A stretch of 64,000 nt of DNA from Lanius collurio (lineage: Eukaryota; Chordata; Aves; Passeriformes; Laniidae), in contig JACBWW010000015.1 in NCBI GenBank assembly GCA_020086605.1, forward strand, positions 9,442,554 through 9,506,553. The letters run 5' to 3'. The notes under the pieces are model-generated. The model was given only the letters and a program-made list of their open reading frames with translations, ran no database searches and was not told where the DNA came from. The position numbers were made by a program, and so were the translations under genes. This document shows, piece by piece, positions 1 to 12,386 of this stretch. Position 1 is the first letter of the stretch, and the number at the start of each line of letters is the position of its first letter.

Positions 1-675
1 TACATCTGTTAAATTTAGCCTTAAACTTTATTCACAGGTGCCCAGGAACGACTTCTGGGTTAGATAGCCAAGACTGCTAGGTTCACAGTGGCTTTCTGTA
101 GCAAGTATGACTTAGTCTGAGCAGGCAAACAAGCTGCTGCTTCATTGCAACTAGTCTAGTTAAGCTAGTATTTTTTGAAGAGCTTAAACTAGAAGTTCTG
201 AACCAGCTACCAGAACAACACTTCTTAAATTTTTTTTTTTATGGCATGTTGCTGAATTTATGGCCTGAATTTGGAGACTGAATCTTAGTACCCTGTAAAA
301 GGCAACTAAGGTTTCATCTTACTCTTGAGTGGCAGATTAAACTTTGCAGATGTTAAGTAGCATGTTCAGGGTTCCCCATTCAGGTCTTCTAAGCAGCATG
401 ACTGAGGGGAGTAAAAGAAGCAAACCAGTGAATCAATCATCTTTCTAAACTATCACTGACTTATAATTGAAGCAATTCCAGAAATGAATAGAAATAGATT
501 CTGCTTTTGCTTTCCATCTTTCCCATTCCTTAGACTCCTTTATCTTTCCATCTCCTATCTGAGGTAATCTTAGGATCATCTGTTACAGATTTTAATAACC
601 TAGACTTTGGTGTGAAAGCTCTTTTTTTTTTTTTTCCCCTTCACTTTCCAACTAATTTATAGAGCTTTCTTGCAG
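1..675 (+). other. TMEM192: TMEM192 intron (3' part)
   Basis: Non-coding sequence ahead of the first visible TMEM192 exon. It ends in a T/C-rich tract (about 620-645) and the acceptor TTGCAG at 670-675. No open frame of note and no repeat that I recognise. The upstream exons lie outside the window. Confidence 0.7.
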
Positions 676-778
676 TGAAAATAAGCAACTTCAATCGTGC
701 CAAGCCAAGACCTGACATAATTGAAGAAGAAAAGATGTATGCCTACCCTAGTCACATTACCTCAGAAGTTGGATTCAG
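676..778 (+). CDS. TMEM192: TMEM192 penultimate coding exon
   Basis: This 103-nt exon encodes about 34 residues just after the last membrane span of transmembrane protein 192. The reading frame enters with two bases of a split codon and gives [11 protein letters not shown], then an acidic EEE stretch and [14 protein letters not shown]. It closely matches the human segment VKIRRFNKAKPEPD and YAYPSNITSETGF as I remember it. It is flanked by a good acceptor (TTGCAG) and the donor AG|GTAAGAA. TMEM192 is a four-span homodimeric protein of lysosomes and late endosomes; this part is the start of its cytosolic C-terminal tail. The exon leaves the frame after two bases of an arginine codon, which the exon at 3116 completes with G, so the join is in frame. 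Earlier exons are outside the window. Confidence 0.95.
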
Positions 779-3115
779 GTAAGAATTCTGTATTCATTTT
801 GTGCTGTGTTCAGCCATGGTATATAGGTAACACTGATGTAATTGCATGATTTCCTGTAGACTTCCATGTAATCATAAACCTGTCAGCTAAACCAGAGGTG
901 GGAATAACAGTTCTGAAGGAAACTATGCATAAGCCTTCCATTTTAGCTGCACAGATGAGATGCAGCCGTCTTGTACTTTCGCCACAGTAAATGACAATTT
1001 ACTATGATGTAGAAATCCTCAAACATAAGGATGGAGGTGATTTGACCATTTATGGCTTGTTACATGAATCTTTAATATGAATAACTGTGCTTAATCTGAT
1101 TTAGTTAATTTTATATGGGATTTGAGGAAAGATACTGTTGTCTTACACTGTTGCTTAAAATAGACTTACAGAAGCCTAGCTGCTTCAGCCAGTTTTTTCA
1201 GGGAAGGAAATATATTGTGGGCAGTTGATAGACAAAGAAAAAAAACTTTGTAGCTCTCATCTGTACCAGAAGTTGGACATGAGATTCTAGCAATGGATTT
1301 GGAATGCATTTTGAGTTTGGGAAGGAACTTTTAAGGTGTGGAGGGCGCTTAAGGAGTGGGGAAGGCCCCAGTAGGACATAAAGGCTGTCCAATAGTAACT
1401 GAAACTGTCCCAGGCACCAAGACTTATTTTTTTTCTTTGTGTACCTTCCAACTGCTCAAACATTTCCCAGTTGCTGAAATCAGTCTGGTATGACTTAACA
1501 AAAACTAGTAATTGAAAGTAACATGGATTTCTGTATAAGAATTGGAGATGTTCTAATATACTATGACTTGCTTCTGTATGTGCTGCCTTCATGAAAGGTT
1601 GACTAATGAGAGATGACTAATACTTTTGGGACTTCCCCTGGTGTCTCAAATGCAGCATGCACATGCTTTTATGGAACTTGGAAGTAGATGTCCAGGATAC
1701 AGGAAGGGTTTAGAGTTGTCTTGAATTTTGATACCATGTCTGACTTCCATTTTGATATAAAAACCATAGTGATTGCATGGTGGACCTCATTTCTTTCTCA
1801 TTCATCTTCTCCCTTGAGGAATTCTCAAATGCCCGGGGAATGTGTCTGCAACAATGACCAGCTGAGGAAAAGAATCTGCTTATTTTTGATTAAAGAGTGC
1901 AAACTTCCTGTGAGAACTGATTGCAAAACCGTTATTTTAATTTAGCTCTATACAACTCTGACTCTCTTCCCCTTGAGAGTTACCATCTATTGAAAAGTGA
2001 ATCCTGTCAGCCCTTCAGTTGACCTTGTTATAAGAATGTTTTTTGAATATCATGACCTCTGCAACCTAAGCTACTGATCAGGAGTCTTAAGTTGGTAATG
2101 TACATTGCTGGTTAAGGTTGAAAGTTTTCTGTTTACCCAACTTGTGTTCTTTACTTTTCCCAGTTTAGCTACAGTAGGTTTTTAATTGGACCTAAGCTTT
2201 TTTTCCACTCAATATTCTTCTCAGCACTTTCTAAGAACTATGAAACGGGTAGTGTTCCTCCACAAAATTCTGTAAGACTGAAGAACAACTTTCTCAGCTC
2301 TAAGATGCTCACAAATGCACTAAAAGGGCAGATTCCCAAGTCAGCTGAGAAGAAATAGTATGTAAGGAAAGAGTAGACTACACTCAGGCATTGGTACTTG
2401 ATCTTGCTATATTTTAAAAATTCCTAATTGGATTTGACAAAATTTTGTACTTCTACAGACTTTTTTTTTCTCAATTAACCAGGCTTTACTTAAATGTTGC
2501 AGTGTTACTATCAGAGTTAAAATGAGGAATATCTGAAAGTTGGATGTATTTTAAGGGGGAGGGTAGTTGTACATGAGATTGTAGATCTGAAATAGCACAA
2601 TATTTTGGTACTGATGCTGTCATGGTATGTGACAGATATTGCTGTATATAGTAGCATAGAATGTATGCTACTCTAGGTTAATCAAGAGATTTCTGTCTTA
2701 AGCAGCTTATGATCTCCCACAGCTGAACAACAATACTATGCCTGCTCAAAACAAGCTTCCTAGTGTGTGTGGGAAAGATTCCATGGTTTTTGCTACAGTT
2801 CTAGCATGTTGTCTGTCTTGGTTTGTTTAACAGTAAGGTCCTCACTCTGTAACTGTCTAACAGGAAATATGTAACTCAGTTGTGTTTACATGGCATGAAG
2901 TTCAGCCAACCTTTTTCTTCCTGCCTCCTCATGAAAAATAGAGTAAAACATAAAGGTGTTGTAGATTGCCTCTTCCCTCAAAAATTAGTTGATCCCAGCA
3001 AAAGTGAAATTAAAGGAAACAACTGTTTAAGTATGTGTTAATTAGCTCTGACATTTCACATATCAGAAGACTGCTGTCACTTACTGAAATCCATATTTAC
3101 TTTTGTTACTTCAAG
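779..3115 (+). other. TMEM192: TMEM192 last intron
   Basis: A 2,337-nt intron from GTAAGAA at 779 to ACTTCAAG at 3115. The sequence is AT-rich. The short open frames inside it (for example 1198-1592 minus and 1688-1945 plus) match nothing I know and have no splice context. I see no repeat or RNA gene in it. Confidence 0.85.
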
Positions 3116-3239
3116 GGAAAATTCCAGTTTAGAAGAGATAGTTGAGAAGCAAGGAGATGTAATAGAGTATCTTCAGCGACACAATGCACTGCTCAGCAAG
3201 AGACTGTTGGCATTAAGTTCTCAGCAAATCAAAACTTAA
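3116..3239 (+). CDS. TMEM192: TMEM192 last coding exon (C-terminus)
   Basis: This exon encodes the C-terminal 41 residues of TMEM192 and its TAA stop. After the split arginine codon it reads [14 protein letters not shown], then [19 protein letters not shown], then S-S-Q-Q-I-K-T and stop. The core is nearly identical to the human tail [17 protein letters not shown] and [15 protein letters not shown]. The spacing of I, V, I, L and L residues suggests a short amphipathic or coiled-coil helix. Human TMEM192 ends SSDLGCQPSRT, and its cysteine (Cys266) is reported to form the disulfide of the dimer. This bird tail is shorter and has no cysteine in the exon. The two exons in the window give 74-75 of the roughly 270 residues expected. 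Confidence 0.95.
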
Positions 3240-4640
3240 CAGCATTTGGAAAACTGCTGCTGGAGCTCTGGAGGGGAACATGAAGTGATGTAATACCCAG
3301 ACTGAGTTGTGACTCTTCTTCAATCACCTTTCATGTTTTGAAATAGAAGTTAAGCTGGAACAATAAGCTCTGCATAAACTATGAACCTATTACAACTGGA
3401 CACTCTGGCTCTCTTCAATTCATCAGTTCTGGAAAAAAGTTCTGCAGCTTCAAGGATTTTTAATTCCTCATAGGTTGAAGTTGGACCTCAGTTAATGGTT
3501 TAACTTTGTCCAGTTGTTGCTATTATTTTGTACTGCTGTGTAACTTTTAAGCTTCAGGCTACCAAAGTATTTTATATTTCTGGAATACAAATTTGTTGTC
3601 TAGAAAAATCTGACTTGCTAAGGAATGTATTTACAGTTTCTATTGCTGAAGATGAGACTAGATGTGTTCTGTCACTGATTCCCTTTACTTCCACAGAGAG
3701 AGGTGGTATACTTCAGTCATCCAATACAGATACTTGTTTTCTAGATGTGTCTCCTTTTCTCCTTTGTCAAGAAAGCAGGGAAATGTGGCATCCAATTTAG
3801 GATTATGAAAAAGTGGTGGGTGCCCTAAAACTGCAAATCTCACAAAGTTTGTGGTACAAAACCATACAATGATAAGCAATTGTTCCAAGTTATGGCTTTA
3901 AAACTTTAAGAGGGATCCTCAGGGCTGATGACTATCCCATTAATAGGTGTTTGTGTTAGTAACAAGATTCCTACTCTACCAACTGAACTAACAGCGCAAA
4001 AAATACTTGAGCATAAGCTTTTCCATTGATCTAGTAACTAACTTGTGTTGAATGCTTTTAAAGTTGCTGTCAAAAATGCCTGCTACATATTTGCTCTTTA
4101 CTTTGGACCTTCAAAAAAGTCAGCATCTTAATTCAAAAGCTGAATTGGTTTATGGGGAGAAGTGGAAAACAGCAGCAGACAGCAAGATCTTTTAGAAATT
4201 GAAGAAACAAGAATTCTTGGTTTTAATTTATGGTGAATTAAAGCTGGTGAAAGAAACATTTTGGTTTGGGTACTATTTTGTCTACCAGTGTAGACAAAAA
4301 AATTATTTTAGAAGCCAATACCTCTGTGGGGATAAGGTAATCACTAATCAAAACTGGGAAGAAGACTCTCAAGAGGGGTGATCTTGTAGTTGAATATAAG
4401 AAAGGAACATTAATTCATCCTACTTTGGTGTTAGGACACAACTTTAGAAGTAACTAGACTGTTTAGTATGCAACAAATATGGGGGTTGTCTCATTCAAAG
4501 GAAAACAATAAATACGGGAGGTTTTGCTGCTATCCAACATTAGACTGTTCTCCTTAACTGTTGTTTTTTGAAAATGCAGCCAGAATTTTATAGCATACAT
4601 GTAAGGAATAAAGTTATTTGTTTTTAGAACTCAGGTTTTG
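3240..4640 (+). other. TMEM192: TMEM192 3' UTR (putative extent)
   Basis: Non-coding sequence from the TAA stop to the best poly(A) signal, about 1.4 kb. It contains an earlier AATAAA at 4507-4512. The short open frames here (3528-3888, 4199-4381) have no recognisable homology and are taken as chance. The end is inferred from the signal at 4607 and is not proven. Confidence 0.6.
4607..4612 (+). terminator. TMEM192: Poly(A) signal for TMEM192
   Basis: AATAAA followed 20-45 nt later by a T/G-rich stretch (about 4633-4656, with TTTTGATGTGG and TTGTGTATG), the normal arrangement of a cleavage and polyadenylation site. A second AATAAA at 4712-4717, also followed by a GT-containing stretch, is an alternative. 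Confidence 0.6.
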
Positions 4641-4659
4641 ATGTGGTTGTGTATGTCAA

Positions 4660-7600
4660 TTTATACCATTTCTATGAAAAGCAGTAAAATGTGACTGTGA
4701 AGTTCATGCACAATAAATGCAACCAAGGAAGCGTGTGAATTCTGTTATTTCTAAGCTCATGTATATCTGGGTCCAACAAGCAATTTATGCGGATTTTTCT
4801 GTTAGGCTGCAGTTCTCACAGCAGTGTTGGCACTTAAAACTAGCAAAAGCTAGCCAAACAAGGAGAGCTGTGCATTTGTTTTGAAGCTTTTAGTTTTACT
4901 CCCCTCTTTGGGTAATGTTTTTTTTGCATTATGCTTCAGACTTCCCCTGCTACTTGTGTTTCTTTTCAACGCAGAGAATTAGGCTGCATAGCATAGCAGA
5001 ACAGCTTTCCTTTGTTTGCAAGTCATTGCTCAAACCTTCCTCCTCTCCCAACTTCTCAAGGTAAACCTTGGATTAACCAGTGGTGTTGTCTTCTGTGGAA
5101 CATGGTAGCTGGAAAGGAAAGCAAGTGTGGCTTGCTGTGTGCAAACATTTACATCTTCTGCCCTTTAAATGTTACCTTTTCTAAATACACAGATGATAAC
5201 AAATGTTAACTTTTAACAACCACCCTGCCCTTGCCTTTCCCCAGTTTTGTATCTTCATCATACTCTCAACTCTTATATGTTTTCTTAGTATCTTTAAGCT
5301 TTTTCTTTGGGTATGGTGGTGGCTTTTCCCATTTGTATGGGCTCCAACCAGAAGCTGGTAATCTTAACTACTCACTCTGAACGCTTGAACCTCTGGCCAT
5401 GATAGAGCTACAGAGAATTGTCAAGTAGGAGCTGCTGCTGTGTGTGGTAGCCCCCCAGCCCCTTGTTTGCAGCAATGGTCCAGGGCCAGCCTTGGTCCTG
5501 TTTGGAGGTAGAAACCCTCCCCAACCCCTCTGCCCGTCTGCTGCCTGCCCCAGTGCAGGGCATGGCATTGCTGGGTGCCATGGGCCTGGCACCTGCCTCC
5601 CCCTGGCCACCACCCTGCCATGCCTGAGCCCCCTGGTCTTCAGAAAGTGACTGCAGAGCTGCTCAGGGAGGCTGTGTCCAAGCAGCTGCTTGGCATGCCA
5701 AGTGCAAGGGGTGAGTGGCTGCTGCTGTGCAAGGAGGATGAAGCTCAGCTGTGACCTTGCTGTGTCTCATGTGCCGCTGTGCTAAATTGAACAATGACTC
5801 CTAATTGTTCTGGTTCTACTGCATCCTGCTTATCAGACAGCTCTCTGCTGCTGCAAGGTTGGCTGCTGGGGTGGCCAGTGCCATCCATCCCCAGTGTTGC
5901 AGCCTGGGAGTCTGTCCCTGCAGTGTCAGCACCTGCTCAGGGGCAGGACTGTACTGCTTGATGTAAAATCCACGGAGTGCTGTGCACACACTAAGCGCTG
6001 GAGCATTGGGTCCAAGTTTCAGGGAACAAAGTACTGCTTTGTAAGCACAGGGCTTTGCACATGCTCTGCTGCAAAGCAGTGCTTTGATAACCACCAACAC
6101 AGCCCTGCTTGGGTGAGGTGTGGCAAACCTGTGGCTCTGAACAGTTGAAGTGATGTTTTTTATGTAACTATAGCTGCTGAAATTAATTGATATTTGCAGG
6201 TCTTGGTAAAATCTACTGGATTACAGCTGGGGCAGTAAGAAGATAATGAAAATGAAGGAATGTTTCCTAATATATGTTACAACTGTACCTTAAAATAAAA
6301 ACTAAAATAATGTTTTCTCTGATTTTATCCTCTTTTTTTATGATTCAGTGCTACCCCAGTAATTTTTTTTTTCTGTAGAAAACCAATCTATATGATTTTT
6401 AGGTCTGAGAAAAGATGTATTTTATACTACCTAAGGAATATATTTGCAGTTGCCTGAAAAATGTTCACATTGTGAGGTCTTAATAATTTTTAGATTAAAT
6501 ACTGAGCTGTGCTAAATATACTCTGTACACATGAAAGAAAAGATGTGATGATCTCTTGAGAATGTACATCTTACACGAGGGAAAACTCTTAGTTGGTATT
6601 TCTGTCTTGTCTTTCTGAATTGCTCATGGTGGATATTCTATATAAACACTTTGGTATTTCACTTCACAAGGGAAATCACTGGTTGTAAAAGATTTTAACA
6701 GGATCTTCCTGCTTTAAGGTTCTACACTAACATGGAGTTAAGCAGACTTGCTCTACTGGAAGTCATTCTTAATCTAAAAAACAAGATTGCAGAAAGGACC
6801 AGAGACTTGGGCAGACAAGTCTGAAGAGGTAACTCGAGACATGGAAGTGCACCTTCAGCCTTGGAATGAATTAAGCTTCTAGGCATTCTTTCTAACTAAA
6901 AGCCATATTGCCCTCTTTGTGCTATTGGAGTGTTTCCCACTTTGCACAAATATTGTGCAGCTGATCCCTAGCAAGAAAGAGGAAGGCCACTGGAATAGTG
7001 GGAGATTAGTAGGCTAATTGTACTTGTCTGATGATAGTCAAACATTTGAAACTTACTTGTTTCTCCTGACTGATGTCAATATAAATGTTATATGTGACCC
7101 TTAGCAAAATCTGCCTTTGTGTAGATACTGAGATATTTATAGCATATGTATGTGGCGTAAGGGAAATATTTCCAGTCTTTATTCTCCTATAATTTCCTTT
7201 TTTCCTTACTGGAAAGGGAAGAGGTGAATTGTTTATTATCCTTTGGGAACATACTAAACTGCTGTTTCTCACCAAAGCGTTCCATTTACCTCCGTTTCCT
7301 GCTGACCTGCTGTTACAGGACTTAACAAAATGTACTTTCAAATTAAATTTTCATTTTTCCCATATTACAGCTATGTACAAGATGAGTTAATTCAAAGTTC
7401 TAGAAACCCACGTTTTGCCTTTCAGAATTTGAAGTCTTAGTCTATCTTGGGGTAAAGTCTTGTTAAATTGCATCCATCAAACATCAATTCTGACTTAGAG
7501 TAGAAAACAATTTGTACTTGTGTATCCTTTAAGCATACACTTGTTGATGCACAGGGAGAGCTCAGTCAGTTCACCTGTTGTAGCACCGTGTCCAAATGCT

Positions 7601-7889
7601 TCATGTTTATAGATGTGATCACACTGTTATCATGCAAAGCTGTTTCTACCACGAGTCTTATGCACGTCAAATGAAAACAGATAGTTTCAACAAAGTCAAA
7701 TGCAAATCTGACTTTAATCAGAATTTTGCATTTTTAGACAGACAGTAAATGTCAGGAAAATTTTTCCATTAACTATCATTTATTTGTGTCAGAAATTGAG
7801 TAAACACTGATTCTGTATGAATCCATGGGGAAAATAGGCAAGTTCTCAATTTCCTTTAGATGCATTGCCTTTGACAGCTGAAGAATACA
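4660..7889. other. TMEM192-APELA convergent intergenic region
   Basis: No gene recognised. It contains a locally GC-rich block (about 5370-6150) in an otherwise AT-rich setting, with short open frames on both strands but few CpG dinucleotides and no protein family I can name. The remainder (6150-7889) is plain AT-rich sequence. Confidence 0.5.
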
Positions 7890-7910
7890 GACTTTGAGGA
7901 GTGTACAAAG

Positions 7911-7916
7911 TTTATT
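7911..7916 (-). terminator. APELA: Poly(A) signal, probable APELA 3' end
   Basis: TTTATT on the forward strand reads AATAAA on the minus strand. Sequence just beyond it (lower coordinates) contains GTCTGTATTCTT, a plausible downstream element. Other TTTATT hexamers at about 8111, 8291 and 8880 could give shorter 3' UTRs. Confidence 0.4.
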
Positions 7917-9569
7917 TCAAATGAGATATTATCTGAAATGCATACTATCTTTTAATAAAATATACAATCAATCAGCTGGTTGATAAACATATCTATCAAA
8001 GTTCACAATCAATGCCTTTTTCAAAGCAGATTTTATGGTATTATGATGCCTTTGAAGAACAGATATTCAGAATAATTTTGTAGACTGACAATGGGCTTCC
8101 TAGGGTGCGGCTTTATTTTTTGCTTCCGTGAAGGAACATGCATATATAGCTTTCTGATAGATACATTATGTTTTTCTTACAAATTTATCAAAGTTAATTG
8201 AATAATTATGGTTATATAAAATATCCAGTGCCACAATAGATCCATATACTCATTCTTAAGATATAACTGTTAAATAGCTACTCTTCACTTTTATTGGTTT
8301 CCCACACTCTTTACCTGTACTTCTAAACAGAGATAGCCAGGGATTCATATCAAAGCCAAGTTAAATAAATAATTAAAAATACATATATAAGTGGTAGAAC
8401 GCCTCTTTGGAAAACTGCTTTTTTTTCAAGACTGCAAAGATTTATCTGCACGACTGTTTGTTGGTTTAGACAAGTTTGACTGTCTTTTTATGATGGTTTT
8501 ACACAACCCCAGAACTGGGTCTGATGTTATAACTTTTTTTTTTTTCATGTAGAGAAATTTATAACTCCTGTTAAATTCTGCCAGTATTAATTTGAGTAAG
8601 GTTTCAAGTTCTTAAAGATAAGAGGTTATGTATAGACAGACACTAATTAGAAAGTTTCGGCTATTGAATTGCTGTTCTTTCATTTATTAGAAACTATATG
8701 TTGTAAGAAACAAATTGTGATACTGGATTTAAACCACGACACTTCTGATCTTTGATCATCTTTATATATTTTATAAAAAATGGTGACATTTCCAATCTAG
8801 TGCAATGACTTAAAAATCTGAGTATGTTTTATTTTCAGGTTTGTTTCAGTTGTGCTAATGCAAGGGCTACCACATTTTCCTTTATTTGTAGGTATGTAAT
8901 TTCTGCTGATATAAAAGGCAGATGTGAAGCATATATTTTTAAGAACAAAACTCAGACTAAAAGCTCAATGTATTCTTGACCTCCAGTGCTGAAAAGAACA
9001 GCCTGTTTTCTGTTTGAAGTCCTCATTCATTGTAGTGCCATGTTCAAATATCCCATTCATTTAAATTACAGGAATAGAGTGCTATGCAACACTCAGGCTG
9101 ACCAAACAAAGGTTTCTTTTCAATGGTCTATTTTTATGCTCTATTTATAATACTGTAGTGGGTATTTTAGGAAAACTACTATTAAGCAAATAGCTCTGTA
9201 GTACTGAATTTTCAAGTATGTTTTAACTGTCTGGTTTGGCAGCCCACTTTAAGAAAACAAATGATAGGCTTTGCAATAACCACTCATTCGACAGGAGGAT
9301 GGGCTTGACCTTAAGGCCTGGCTTGAGAGATCTGAGTTATCAGTTTTGCATGACCCTTGGCTAATCTCTTATCTCTGTGTGCTTCAATTCTCTATCTACA
9401 GAATGAGGGATAACACTCTCTTTGCTTTCTTATATTGTAAACTGTTACTATGCTTACTATGCATGAAATCAGTAGGACCACTAGTGTGGTGCTGACTTTG
9501 ATACTATTACAGTAATGCATTCTATGTTATTAATAAGGCAATTCCATAAAGATGTAAAGTTAGATGTTA

Positions 9570-9612
9570 AAACATATATATATATATATATTATTAATAT
9601 ATAAAAATATAA
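9570..9612. repeat. (AT)n microsatellite
   Basis: An alternating AT run of about 20 nt followed by an AT-only degenerate tail. It lies inside the putative APELA 3' UTR exon. Confidence 0.9.
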
Positions 9613-10087
9613 ACAAAAATGGACTTTCACCATTCCATGCTGGAGTCTGATACTAGTTCATCCTAAACAGTGCTGCCTGAACTGAGTAGTCAACAGCACT
9701 TCCAGTTTCACTCAGCCTGAACATTATATACCATCAAGAGTGCCCTTGGACAGATCCTTCCTTCTTACTACCACTGAAAATCCAGCTCAAGTACCTGATG
9801 GTTGATTTGATCTTTTACTTTCACTACTCATTATGAGAGCCAAATAATTTACAGGGAATGATTCAACTGGTTAAGTTCATGTACATCCCCCATCACCACC
9901 CTTCCACCACCTAGGGTGTGAGACGGGCCTTTAGTCCAGGTCCAGTAGAATGTGACAGACAGGACTGATGAAGATGGGGCTGTGGTGGCTGTCAGGTCAG
10001 ATGTTGTTGATCTGGACTTATGACAAACTTCTCTTATCAGTTAAACTGTTGCTCCTTTAAAACACTGAAAAGTCCAGTATGATGTTG

Positions 10088-12365
10088 CTGGGGGAAAAAA
10101 AGAAGAAAAGGAGAGAAATATTAATGAGAGATTTAGTAGTCTAAATTACTCTCATACAAAACAGAGCGCATTATTTATGAAACACATGGATGAAATTTGG
10201 AGTAACATTTCTTAATTTGGAAATTTCAGCTACAAAGTTTGAGAGAAAAAGACAAAAACAAGAAGGCTGCTAATGCAAGATATCCTGCCTTTTCTTTTTG
10301 TCCCGTGTTTTGCGTATGGAACTGATGAAAAATCAAATTCAATCTTCTCATTTCAAATGTTGCCAGAGGCTGCTATGCTCATTTTACTTTCCAACTGCTA
10401 GTTGAAATTCAGGCTTAAGGATGCATCCTGTTTGCATCTGCAAATAGCTTTATCCATATGTACAACTCCACTGAGATCAATAAGATTACTCAAGTGAGTC
10501 AAGTTACCCAGGCATGTAAATATTTGCTGAATTTGGACTAAAACTGGAAGGGAATGTAAACGTAGGTGGTAAATCCTACTTAAGATAAAGGATAGCACCC
10601 ACAATGACTGAAGTTAAGAGAGTTAGTTCAGGTGTCTGTCTCCCCTTACACCCTAGTTGAGTTTTAGTGAGTTATAAACAGCTTTATAAAGCAGAAGGAT
10701 CTTTAGCTAAATATCTACAAAATGTATTATGAATTAGTAAGTACACTGTTTTGTTTGGTCACTGACTTTTGTTACAAGAAATCAGCTCCCCACGAAAAGG
10801 AGATAACACTGAAAATACCGTTTATCTTGATATTCTGTGGGGAAAGGAATTCTAGTTTAAAGTGCACATGTATAATGCAGCTACTACAGTCCCAAGCAAA
10901 ATGTATTTATTATATGAAGCTTCAGAGCACATTACAGAAAATGTAGATGCTTTCTGCACAATCTCCAGATATGGATGCTGAATGGGAGGAAAAGGAGTTA
11001 AATTTCCTCTTCTTAGGAACTGAAGCAAATCATTCAGAATTGATTCAAGAAGTCACTGGGCCTAAATTCCTCTGTCCCTCTGTCCATTTAGTCTCTGCCT
11101 TCTGAGTGAAGCAATCCAATTGCTTATCTTTTTAGGCTTATGCTTAAACTGATGATGGAATATCATTTAATCTGTGTCTTGTTTAAATGTAGCAGTGTAG
11201 AGACATGGTATTCAGTAGTAAAGCATCCTTCTGGCATGTCCTTCTTTCTACTTGCACTTCAATTCTGCCACTCAGTATGCAGCCCATCTGAGATTAAATT
11301 TAAGATATGGCAATGTTTTTTTCAACCTCACAAACTTGCCAGTTTACCATCCCATATGCACATTCCACCTGTTTATGGATAGGCCAGCACTATAGAGCAA
11401 AATGGTACCCTTTTGCGCGGCTGTTTTGGGAGTGGTGTAGGCTCATTTCAGCAAGACAGTTTGTGCATTGACAAGATTCTTGGTACAGGGCTGTTAAAAG
11501 TTTGACTTTAGTCTCCTTTTCACTCTAAACTACTTAGCAAATAGAAACAATTTGGCTCCACAGAGTGCAGATTCTGCCACCACTTATTTAGGATGCTGTC
11601 ATGCCTGGGGCTACAACATTATTTTAATATATAATGAGTTTCAAAGATGCAAAACTACTGACTGCATGTTTAATTCATTCTTAAATTGCAAAGAGCGTCT
11701 GGCTTCCTTTTGATGCCTACACTATTAGCATATGCTACCTGTGTGCCTCTGCAGTCACTTAGTATTTGAATGTATATGCCCTCATCAGCTATAAAGCATT
11801 AATGTTTTGCACTTGTATAGCCTTTCATCCAAGGAGCCGAAAGTCTTTTGCTGACAATGATTAAGAGTTACAGTCCCCTTTGAAGTGAATGAATGGTACT
11901 ACCTTCATGTTACTGACTGGCAGAGTGAGGTGACTTCGCTCTGTGTCCAACACGGTGGAAGTGTCAGCGCTTGTAGCCCCGGAGCATCCCCTGCAAGTGC
12001 CGCCTTGCCCAGCCTTTACAGTGATAACACTGCCCCGCAGCTTAGCCAGCAGCCTCGGAGGGCAGTGTTCGGCCCCTTTAGCGGGCTCAGTTGTTTCTCA
12101 CCGCCTCACGACGGCATCTAGGGGGGGTGGGGGATGGCCTGGAAGGGGGAGAAGGCGGCAGAGGCCGGCGGGACCCGCGCCCCAGCTCCGGGGCATCGAC
12201 TGCCCCGCCGTGCGCAGCTCCAAAGCCGCCTTTCCGAACCAAACGAGGAGAGCCTCGCGCACTGCTCCAAAGGCAGATGTGAATTCCCAAAGGCGCTCAC
12301 TGTGGGAGCGCGCCGCGCCCGGTCCGGAGCGGCCCCGCGGCCCCGGCCCACACGCGCGGAGTTAC
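10088..12365 (-). other. APELA: APELA intron 2 (putative)
   Basis: Runs on the minus strand from the donor CCAG|GTAACT at 12365, 21 nt beyond the APELA stop codon, to the strong acceptor at 10088-10089. Length is 2,278 nt. The gene-proximal 450 nt belong to the CpG island and hold a G-rich run on the plus strand (12121-12150). The rest is ordinary AT-rich sequence; its short open frames match nothing known. Confidence 0.5.
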
Positions 12366-12386
12366 CTGGCCACGCTCCGCCGGGGC

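Larger units (their letters stand above)
7890..10087 (-). other. APELA: APELA exon 3, non-coding 3' UTR (putative)
   Basis: On the minus strand a very strong acceptor (a pyrimidine run of about 30 nt ending CCCCCAG, forward 10088-10118) is followed by sequence with no long open frame. A poly(A) signal lies about 2.2 kb downstream at 7911-7916. APELA exon 2 ends with a good splice donor 21 nt after the stop codon, so a further non-coding exon is required, and this is the best candidate in the right place and direction. The mammalian APELA transcript also carries a long 3' UTR. Both ends are inferred from signals only. It includes an (AT)n tract at about 9573-9600. Confidence 0.5.
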
